A DNA stretch of 64,000 bases from DAOTWA01 sp034435955 (GTDB lineage Bacteria; Chloroflexota; Anaerolineae; Anaerolineales; Anaerolineaceae), in NCBI GenBank assembly GCA_034435955.1, contig DAOTWA010000062.1, positions 14,870 to 78,869 of the forward strand. Reading direction: 5' to 3'. Of the stretch, positions 44,613 to 52,166 are shown piece by piece. The stretch's first letter is position 1. The number at the start of each line of letters is the position of its first letter. The position numbers were made by a program, and so were the translations under genes. The notes beneath the pieces are model-generated. The model saw only the letters and a list, made by a program, of their open reading frames with translations. It was not told the DNA's origin and made no database searches.

Positions 44613-45070
44613 CTCGTCAATTATTTGAATAAATAACGGCGATCACACGATCGGCTGGGTCGCCTAGCGGAGCACCCATCCGTGTGCAAGAAGCGTGCTA
44701 ATACAAATTCCATGTCACGTTTAGAACGATCTAAAAATAGGACTAAATCTGTTGAATTACTCGAATATGTGCTATAATCCCAACCGGTCGGATTGATCTA
44801 CGATGACGAAGGGGTAGCAGTCACATTTCAGCGCGAAATCTGTCAACGGTTCACATTCATGTATAAGGGCTTTCAAATGGTCATTCAAAGCCAAAAGCCT
44901 CTTCTGCCAGTTGGGAGAAAATCCTTTCACCGAGATTACCGATCGGAGCGGGCTGCCAGCTCATCCTGATCCGCCAGTTTTGATCGCCAATTCCCCCCCA
45001 ATACGCAGCGCCCGACCAGCGCAGTAGCTCATCAAATCAGATTATTAGCGGTAGGCCAGGAGGTACTGTT
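44613..45070. other. Intergenic region with promoter and long leader of the giant gene
   Basis: 458 bases without a gene. It holds an extended -10 at 44770-44778 and then a leader of roughly 285 bases to the ATG at 45071, ending in AGGAGG seven bases upstream. I looked for riboswitch cores (c-di-GMP I, TPP, cobalamin) by eye and found none, and no strong hairpin with a T run. Confidence 0.6.
44770..44778 (+). promoter_or_regulatory. Extended -10 promoter element for the giant secreted protein
   Basis: TGCTATAAT, with TTGAAT at 44752-44757 as a possible -35 (15-base spacer). Directly after it lies CAACCGGTCG (44781-44790), which resembles half of the LacI operator found at 60259-60272 with one mismatch in the palindrome arm. 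Confidence 0.5.
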
Positions 45071-48000
45071 ATGGGTAGGCGTTTTGGTCGTATTGCTCGC
45101 TTTGGATTGGCCTCGCTCGTTCTTTCCGGTTTACTCCTCTTCAACCTGACCCCCAAACCAGTTAATGCCTCTACGACGATCATCGTCACCACTACCAGCG
45201 ATACCGTCGCAACGGATGGTTATTGCAGCCTGCGTGAGGCGATTATCGCTGCGAATAAGGATCAGGCTTCGAGCAGCCAGCCCGGTGAATGCCCGGCCGG
45301 CAGCGGAACAGACACGATCGTCCTGCCCGCAGGCACCTTCACCCTCACGCGAACCGACAAAGGCCAGGAGGACTCCTCTTCCACCGGAGATTTGGACATC
45401 AGCTCTAATATGAGTGTTCAGGGTGCCGGTGCTGATAAGACCTTCATTGTCGCTTCGACCAACTTTAACGATCGAATCTTTCAAATTCTGAGCGGTAAGG
45501 TGACGATCAGCGGGGCGACTATCCGCGGCGGCAACGTCAGCAAGCAGGATGGCGGTGGAATCCTGAATGCCGGCAATCTATCCCTGGAAGCCGTCGTTGT
45601 CACCGGCAATAAAACCACGGGGAATGGTGGTGGGGTGGCCAATACCTCCGCGGGGACCCTTGCCATCTCGAAGAGCACGATATCCAATAATACCGCCGGC
45701 GTTAACGGTGGCGGCCTGGCGAATTTCGGTACATCAACTTTTGCCAACGATACGGTCAGCGGCAACACCGCTGCCGCCGCCGGTGGCGGCCTGTATACTG
45801 CCGGTAATGCTACCTTGAATAACCTGACAATCGCCGGCAACGTCGCCGACAGTGATCAGAACGGCTCAGGCGATGGGGGCGGCCTCTTTCAAAGTGCCGG
45901 CACGCTCAACCTCTCTAACTCGATCGTGGCCGGTAATCTGGATCGCAGCAACAAAGTGCAATATCCCGACTGCGCAGGCGCGCTCGCCTCGCTGGGTTAC
46001 AACCTGATTCAGAGCACGGCCGGTTGCTCGATCAGCGGCACGACCACGGGCAATCTGCTCGGCCTCAACCCCGCCCTTGGTCTTCTCCAGGATAATGGGG
46101 GTCCAACTCCAACCATGGCGTTGCAAAACGGTAGTCCGGCCGTTGATGCCGGCAGTCCGGCTTTGCCGGGCGTTGGGGGCGGCGCCTGCGAGATCGCCGA
46201 TCAACGCGGTGTCAGCCGCCCCCAAGGGTTACATTGTGATATGGGCGCGTTTGAGCTGGAGAACCCGCTTCAAACCGGTCCAATCTATACCGTCAATACC
46301 ACCGACGACGCTGGAAGCTTTTGCGCCTACGCACATTGTCCTTTGCGCCAGGCTATCCTGGCGGCCAATGCCCATCCCAATGGGCTCGCTCCCGATCAGA
46401 TTGTGTTCAACATCCCCGGCAGCGGCGCGCAGACCATTTCTCCTGCCTCAGCCTTGCCCGTGATCACCGATCCGCTCCTCCTCGATGGGTCCTCCCAGCC
46501 GAACGGCAGCATCATATTGGACGGAAGCGGAGCTGGTCCAGGTGTAGACGGCCTGGCAATCGGCGCGGGGGGAACGACCGTGCATGGCCTCACCATTCAG
46601 AACTTTTCTGCTAACGGTGTGCGTCTCTTTGGCGGTGATGGCAATCAAATTCACGGCAACACCCTTATCAAAAATGGTGAGGCTGGCGTAGCCGTAGTCT
46701 CCGGTAGGGGGGATACCATCAGCGCAAACAGCATTGCTGACAACAGCCGCCTGGGGATTGATCTGGGTGGCGATGGCGTCACCGCCAATAGCGCCTCCGC
46801 CATGCGCACCGGCCCGAACGATTTGCAAAACTTCCCCGTGCTGTACGCAGCAGCCCCCGTCAGCGGCGGAGTGAGCCTTACCGGCCGCTTGAATGCGGCG
46901 CCGGATGCCGCCTATACGCTCGAGTTCTTCTCGAATGGGAGCTGTGATCCCTCCGGCTATGGCCAGGGAGCAAGCTTCCTTACCTCAATAAGCGTCACTA
47001 CCGATTCGAACGGTAACGCCCACTACTCCCAGATTCTCCCCAACCCGGGCGGTAACTTCATCACCGCTACAGCGACCAGCGCGAGCGGCGACACCTCGGA
47101 ATTCTCCCCTTGTGTAACGGTTGGTCCGCAAAACCTCTCCTGGCCCGATGCTTTGGAAATTTCGGCTGGTGCAGGCGGCGTCACGGTGGATCAGTACCTG
47201 GATTCAGCTGGGCAATCCCGCTGGTACAAATTCCCCGTGCAGCCCGACTCGAAGGTGGTTGTGACGCTTACCAACCTGCCAGCGAATTATGACCTGACCC
47301 TTTACAAAGACATTGGGGCGGCCTTTCAAAACCTCACCTCCCCGCAAGACTTGGTGCGGTTGGGCGCCGAATTTGCTCCGGACGCCTTCAGCCCGGACGC
47401 TTTCTCACCCGACGCCTTCTCGCCAGACGCGTTCAGCCCTGACGCCTTCAGCCCGGATGCCTTCTCGCCCGACGCTTTCTCTCCCGACGCGTTCTCCCCG
47501 GATGCGTTCAGTCCCGATGCTTTCTCCCCCGACGCCTTCAGCCCGGACGCTTTCTCACCCGACGCCTTCTCGCCGGACGCGTTCAGCCCCGACGCCTTCA
47601 GCCCGGATGCATTCTCGCCCGATGCCTTCTCTCCCGATGCGTTTTCGGGGGCGCAAACCCGCAGCCTGATCGGCGCATCGGCCTTCGAAGGTACAGCCAG
47701 CGAGGGTATTTTGGCCAATACCTGGGAAAATTCAGGCTATTTCTACGTCCGTGTGCGCGGGCGCAATGGCGCCTTCAGCCTGTCTTCGCCTTTTCATCTC
47801 ACGGTTTACCAGCTAATCGGGCAATGTAGCGTGATCAACTCGAATCTGCCCGCCACCAGCCTGAGCGCTACCGCAGGGGGCTATAAGACCATCATTCTGA
47901 CCGACATGGCTCGCCTTGGCGGCACGCCCGATCAGCTTGCCGCCCTTCAGCAACGCCTGGCAGCCTTAGCCGCGCGCCCTGAAGTCGCCGGAGTGGTGGT

Positions 48001-51000
48001 AGACGTGGATTCCGACGCACGGGTCTCAGCGGCTAACCTCCAGGCGGATTCCCATCCCGCCTGTCCGAACGCCAAGAACCTGGTGGCGGATGCGGTGAAA
48101 TCCGTCCTCGACCGCTACTGGGCGTCAAATCCCTTGCAGTATGTTGTCATCGTCGGGAACGACAGCGTCATCCCCTTCTTCCGTCACCCCGACCAGGCCC
48201 TGCTGGCCAACGAAAGTCACTACGTCCCGCCTGTCAAGGATTCCTCCCCATCTCAGGCCAGTCTGAAGTTGGGCTACGTGCTCAGTCAGGATCGATATGG
48301 CGCACGGCTGTCCATATCTTCCAGCACCAACACGATCCCGATCCCGGATCTGGCTGTCGGCCGTCTGGTGGAGACGCCCGATGAAATCAGCGGCATGCTG
48401 GATGCTTATCTGGGCACCAGCTTCGGAGTGGTGAGCACCCCCACCACCGCCATGGTAAGCGGCTATGATTTTCTGGCTCTTGGCGCTCAGGCAGTCGCTC
48501 AGAATCTGGGGGCTGGCATCGGCAGGCCGGTTGACAGCCTGATCAACCCGCGCAATGTGGCCCCTACCGATCCTTCTTCCTGGACTGCAGACCAGCTCCG
48601 CGCCATGCTGCTGGGCAGCCGCCATGATCTGATCTACCTCTCGGGGCATTTCTCCGCCAATACAGCCCTGGCCGCCGATTACACTTCACGCATGTTGGCC
48701 AGCGAACTCGCCAATTCATCCGTTGATCTGACCAACAGCATCGTCTTCAGCGCTGGCTGTCACGCCGCCTACAACATCGTGGATCAGGACGCCATCCCAG
48801 GCGTGACCCTCGCGCCGGACTGGCCTGAAGCGTTTGCCATGAAGCGCGCCACGCTCATAGCCGGCACCGGCTACCAGTATGGTGATACCGATTTCATCAA
48901 GTACAGTGAAGTAATCTATCAGGAGTTCAGCCACCAGTTGTTAGCCGGAAGCGGCCCGGTGTCTATCGGACAGGCCCTGGTGGCTGCCAAGCAGACCTAT
49001 CTGGCGGATACGCCCGACATGCAGGGCATCAACGAGAAAGCTTACCTCGAAGTGACCCTTTACGGTTTGCCGATGTTGAGCGTCAACCTGCCGGCGGGTC
49101 GTTTCAATCCATCAGGAAGCCCCTCAATCGTCAGTTCTGTGACGCCGTTTGACGCCAATCCCGGCCAGATGCTTGGCTTGGGTTACGCCGATGTCTCGGT
49201 CACCCCAGACCTGACTCCCAACACGATCGCACTTAAGAATCCCGTGGATGGCTCACTGACAAATAGCTTTTATTTGTCGGGTTCTAGCGGCGTATCGACC
49301 AATCCTGACCAGCCGGTTATGCCGCTGGAAATCCGCAACGTGAGTGTACCAGGCACAGTCCTGCGCGGCGTGGGTTTCCGCGCTGCAGCCTACACCGATC
49401 TTGCCAACATCTTGCCACTGACTGGTTCGGCTACCACTGAACTGCGCGGCGTCCATTCGCCATTCTTCAGCGACGTCTACTGGCCAGTGGTGCCGTGGAG
49501 TCTCAACTACTTCGCCGCATTGAGTGGCTCTGGGAGTGCCATCAATTTGATCCTCGAGCCATCCCAATACCAGTCGGATGCGCCATTTTCGTTGACCGGC
49601 ACCATGCGGCGATACAACCAAATGGCTTTCCGCCTGTTCTACAGCGACAATGTGCAGACCTATCCTACCACCGGCTATAAGCCCGCACTGGCGGCCGCCC
49701 CATCGATTGCCATGGTCAGATCGAGCGTGGCGAACGGCGAGGTCGCCTTCCACGTGCGCGCGGTCGGTGATCCATCGGCAGGCATCCAGTCAGTCTGGAT
49801 CACCTATACGGGAATGGCAGCCCCATTTTACGGCCTATGGCAGTCCCTGGACCTGACCCAGGATCCAAACGATACCACCCTGTGGACGGGCAGTCTCCCG
49901 CTAAACGGGGCTGATCCTTTGAGCTTGCGTTATATCGTGCAGGCAGCCAATGGGGTCGGTTTGGTCAGCCTGGACGCCAACATCGGCCGTTACTATACTC
50001 CCGGTGTGCAGGGTCAGCCGACCACCCCCACCAGTCTGGCGCTTCAGGTGCCTGCATCATCCGGCCCGTATGGTTCTCCCGCGTCTGTTAGCGCGGTGCT
50101 GACGAGCAACGGCGTCCCACTGCCGGGTATGCGTGTTTCCATTGGCGTCGGCCCGCTGGTGCGACAGGTAGTGACCGCTGCGAACGGCGTGGCCAGTGTG
50201 ACCATACCTCTTCTGGCCAGCCCCGGCGGTTATCCAGTGCAGGCTTCGTTTGCTGGCACGCCGGTTTATATCGCCTCTTCTGCTGTCAGCACCTTTACCA
50301 TAACGAAACAGGATACGAAGCTGGTTTTAGTTCCACAGCCTGCCAGCGTGCAGTACAGCGACGATGGCGGCTTGAAAGCCATCCTGACCGATGCCGCTGG
50401 CCGACCGATCCCTGAAGCAACGGTGTTCTTCGTCGTTTATAATCCATCTGCTACGTACGCCACTTCGGTGATTACCGACTTTGCCGGCCGCGCTCCGCTC
50501 GGCCGCCTGTTGCTGCCGGCTGGCTCCTACACGGTCGACGCCTACTTCAGCGGCACCATCCCCCTGCCTGGCCAGACTGTGACGCTGGACGACTACCGCT
50601 ATACGCCTTCGAGGGCCAGCGGTTCGGTCATCATCACACCTGAAAATGCATCACTGGTCTACTCGGGCGATACCGCCGTTGCAATCGGCTCGCCGGTGCA
50701 TCTCTCCGCGGCCGTCACTCAGGAGATCGACGGGCAACCTGGCGATATCACCCTCGCCCAGGTAGCTTTCACTCTTACGGACGTCAATGGCCGCGCGGTT
50801 ACAACTGTCACCTCTCCGGTGGACGCAAACGGGAAAGCCGCTGTATTGTTGAACAATCTTCCTTTAGGCATCTATCAGATCCAGGCCCAGGTGATAGGAG
50901 GTTTCTTCACATCATCGCCCATCTACGTATTGCTGGCGGTTTATGATAATACCGCGACCGACTTTACCACCGGCAGCGCCTCGATCAATTCACCCACTGG

Positions 51001-51391
51001 ATCGTATCCGGCCAACCAGCAGCTTTCTGGCAGCGTTAGCTTCGGCTTCAACGCCCAATATCAATCTAACTCCCCTATGCCGACCGGTCAGACGCAATTT
51101 GCCTTTCAGATCGCCAATCTGAATTTCCACAGCACCTCTTATGACTGGCTGGTGATTCAGGGCGCGCGCGCGCAATTCCTGGGCAGCGGGACAATCAACA
51201 ATGCCGGCAACTTTGGCTTCTTCATCACTGTGATTGATGGCGATGATCTGACCCCTTCCGTTAAGGATTTGTTCCGCATGAAAATCTGGGACAAGGCCAC
51301 CGGTCAGGTGGTCTACGACAGTCAGCCCGGTGCGCCGGACATCGCCAATCCCATCGCCCCCATTACCGGCGGCAGCATTACCGTACATTGA
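45071..51391 (+). CDS. Giant secreted multi-domain protein: CSLREA beta-helix, PPC-like domain with PDAFS repeat, C25-like caspase fold, Ig-like repeats
   Basis: 2106 residues. Signal peptide (1-34, PVNAS cut site). CSLREAI domain start at Cys52, then a right-handed beta-helix (about 90-400) with the spaced GG/NTA pattern; a second, degenerate CSLREA-like motif CPLRQAI at Cys423 starts another helix to about 640. A PPC-like sandwich (about 690-915) is interrupted by 18 exact PDAFS units (770-859). Residues about 930-1370 resemble peptidase family C25 (gingipain): YVVIVGNDSVIPF, His1193 in YLSGHFSAN and Cys1230 in SAGCHAAYN, the H/C pair expected for clan CD. The rest is Ig-like (about 1640-2100). 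No sortase or PorSS tail seen. I infer a secreted protease or adhesin; the catalytic pair is kept but activity is unproven. Confidence 0.88.
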   Translation: MGRRFGRIARFGLASLVLSGLLLFNLTPKPVNASTTIIVTTTSDTVATDGYCSLREAIIAANKDQASSSQPGECPAGSGTDTIVLPAGTFTLTRTDKGQEDSSSTGDLDISSNMSVQGAGADKTFIVASTNFNDRIFQILSGKVTISGATIRGGNVSKQDGGGILNAGNLSLEAVVVTGNKTTGNGGGVANTSAGTLAISKSTISNNTAGVNGGGLANFGTSTFANDTVSGNTAAAAGGGLYTAGNATLNNLTIAGNVADSDQNGSGDGGGLFQSAGTLNLSNSIVAGNLDRSNKVQYPDCAGALASLGYNLIQSTAGCSISGTTTGNLLGLNPALGLLQDNGGPTPTMALQNGSPAVDAGSPALPGVGGGACEIADQRGVSRPQGLHCDMGAFELENPLQTGPIYTVNTTDDAGSFCAYAHCPLRQAILAANAHPNGLAPDQIVFNIPGSGAQTISPASALPVITDPLLLDGSSQPNGSIILDGSGAGPGVDGLAIGAGGTTVHGLTIQNFSANGVRLFGGDGNQIHGNTLIKNGEAGVAVVSGRGDTISANSIADNSRLGIDLGGDGVTANSASAMRTGPNDLQNFPVLYAAAPVSGGVSLTGRLNAAPDAAYTLEFFSNGSCDPSGYGQGASFLTSISVTTDSNGNAHYSQILPNPGGNFITATATSASGDTSEFSPCVTVGPQNLSWPDALEISAGAGGVTVDQYLDSAGQSRWYKFPVQPDSKVVVTLTNLPANYDLTLYKDIGAAFQNLTSPQDLVRLGAEFAPDAFSPDAFSPDAFSPDAFSPDAFSPDAFSPDAFSPDAFSPDAFSPDAFSPDAFSPDAFSPDAFSPDAFSPDAFSPDAFSPDAFSPDAFSGAQTRSLIGASAFEGTASEGILANTWENSGYFYVRVRGRNGAFSLSSPFHLTVYQLIGQCSVINSNLPATSLSATAGGYKTIILTDMARLGGTPDQLAALQQRLAALAARPEVAGVVVDVDSDARVSAANLQADSHPACPNAKNLVADAVKSVLDRYWASNPLQYVVIVGNDSVIPFFRHPDQALLANESHYVPPVKDSSPSQASLKLGYVLSQDRYGARLSISSSTNTIPIPDLAVGRLVETPDEISGMLDAYLGTSFGVVSTPTTAMVSGYDFLALGAQAVAQNLGAGIGRPVDSLINPRNVAPTDPSSWTADQLRAMLLGSRHDLIYLSGHFSANTALAADYTSRMLASELANSSVDLTNSIVFSAGCHAAYNIVDQDAIPGVTLAPDWPEAFAMKRATLIAGTGYQYGDTDFIKYSEVIYQEFSHQLLAGSGPVSIGQALVAAKQTYLADTPDMQGINEKAYLEVTLYGLPMLSVNLPAGRFNPSGSPSIVSSVTPFDANPGQMLGLGYADVSVTPDLTPNTIALKNPVDGSLTNSFYLSGSSGVSTNPDQPVMPLEIRNVSVPGTVLRGVGFRAAAYTDLANILPLTGSATTELRGVHSPFFSDVYWPVVPWSLNYFAALSGSGSAINLILEPSQYQSDAPFSLTGTMRRYNQMAFRLFYSDNVQTYPTTGYKPALAAAPSIAMVRSSVANGEVAFHVRAVGDPSAGIQSVWITYTGMAAPFYGLWQSLDLTQDPNDTTLWTGSLPLNGADPLSLRYIVQAANGVGLVSLDANIGRYYTPGVQGQPTTPTSLALQVPASSGPYGSPASVSAVLTSNGVPLPGMRVSIGVGPLVRQVVTAANGVASVTIPLLASPGGYPVQASFAGTPVYIASSAVSTFTITKQDTKLVLVPQPASVQYSDDGGLKAILTDAAGRPIPEATVFFVVYNPSATYATSVITDFAGRAPLGRLLLPAGSYTVDAYFSGTIPLPGQTVTLDDYRYTPSRASGSVIITPENASLVYSGDTAVAIGSPVHLSAAVTQEIDGQPGDITLAQVAFTLTDVNGRAVTTVTSPVDANGKAAVLLNNLPLGIYQIQAQVIGGFFTSSPIYVLLAVYDNTATDFTTGSASINSPTGSYPANQQLSGSVSFGFNAQYQSNSPMPTGQTQFAFQIANLNFHSTSYDWLVIQGARAQFLGSGTINNAGNFGFFITVIDGDDLTPSVKDLFRMKIWDKATGQVVYDSQPGAPDIANPIAPITGGSITVH
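47378..47647 (+). repeat. 18 tandem 15-base units encoding exact PDAFS repeats
   Basis: 270 bases = 18 x 15. Every unit encodes Pro-Asp-Ala-Phe-Ser with no amino acid change, but codons vary (Pro ccg/ccc/cca/cct, Ala gcc/gct/gcg/gca, Ser agc/agt/tca/tcg/tct/tcc). Units 1-8 match units 11-18 with only nine differences in 120 bases, all at third codon positions, showing a 10-unit (150-base) duplication. Not a CRISPR: no spacers. Confidence 0.95.
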
Positions 51392-51436
51392 AATCTTTCG
51401 TGAGCTTGTAGACGGTGGTGGAACCATTGGTTCAAG

Positions 51437-51455
51437 GCCCGGAGCACGTCCGGGC
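51437..51455 (+). terminator. Hairpin after the giant gene, weak terminator candidate
   Basis: GCCCGGA (51437-51443) and TCCGGGC (51449-51455) around a 5-base loop, 45 bases after the stop. The T content after it is low, so terminator function is uncertain. Confidence 0.4.
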
Positions 51456-51511
51456 TGAGATCATTTCGATGTACTTGCTCTGATCACTGACCAAACAGGA
51501 GCGTTGACGCA

Positions 51512-52147
51512 ATGAATTCACCGGATTATCAGGGCGCAAGGCGATATGCAGTCCATCGGCTGCAAGACGATCTCGCTGCGATCATGACCTATCATTCCAT
51601 CGTGCATACCCTGGATGAGGTTGTTCCGGCTGCCGAGCGGCTGGCGGGGCTGGAGGGGTTGAATGGAATCGATGTCCTCCTTGTACGCACCGCCGCCCTG
51701 TTCCATGACCTCGGCTACATCGAATCCAGCACGAATCATGAGCTGGTTTCTATCGAAATTGCGCGCAGGGTGCTGCCTGATTACGGGTACGATACCACGC
51801 AAGTGGATGCGGTCGCCAGCATGATCCTTGCCACGCGTCTACCTCAATCACCGAAAAGCCTCCCAGAACAGGTGCTGGCTGACGCCGACCTCGACATTTT
51901 GGGACGGGAGAACTTCCTGGCCCGCAACCAGGACTTGCGCAATGAATTGAAAGCCCTGGGTCGAACGTATTCAGATGCGGATTGGTACCGCAATCAGCGC
52001 GACTTCCTGTTTAATCACCATTATCACACCTCATCGGCGCGTAGCCTGCGTGACGCGCAAAAGAAGAAAAATCTATCTGTTTTGGATCGGTTATTGAGAG
52101 CGAGCATGGACTCATTTGATCGTCCTGGTTTTACAGGATCAGCTTAG
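51512..52147 (+). CDS. HD-domain phosphohydrolase-like protein
   Basis: 211 residues. The HD superfamily metal site is visible: TYHSIVHTLD, FHDLGY with the HD pair (about residue 67), NHELVS and LADADLDILG. The substrate is unknown; relatives include nucleotide and dNTP hydrolases. RBS AGGAG before the ATG. It lies directly before the cyclase-ATPase-TPR gene, with 19 bases between if that gene starts at its GTG, or overlapping it if a TTG start is used, so a shared cyclic-nucleotide pathway is an attractive guess. Confidence 0.88.
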   Translation: MNSPDYQGARRYAVHRLQDDLAAIMTYHSIVHTLDEVVPAAERLAGLEGLNGIDVLLVRTAALFHDLGYIESSTNHELVSIEIARRVLPDYGYDTTQVDAVASMILATRLPQSPKSLPEQVLADADLDILGRENFLARNQDLRNELKALGRTYSDADWYRNQRDFLFNHHYHTSSARSLRDAQKKKNLSVLDRLLRASMDSFDRPGFTGSA

Positions 52148-52166
52148 AAAGAGGTCTGCCCGGATC

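Noticed and set aside
44613..45070. Cyclic di-GMP or other known riboswitch in the long leader
   Set aside because: No recognised core sequence and no clear set of stems by eye.
47378..47647. CRISPR-like regular repeat
   Set aside because: Units are contiguous, have no spacers and are in frame in a coding gene.
47326..47718. Minus-strand open frame rich in ASGEKASGEN-type repeats
   Set aside because: It is the antisense reading of the PDAFS array and exists only because of the 15-base period; no RBS or independent content.
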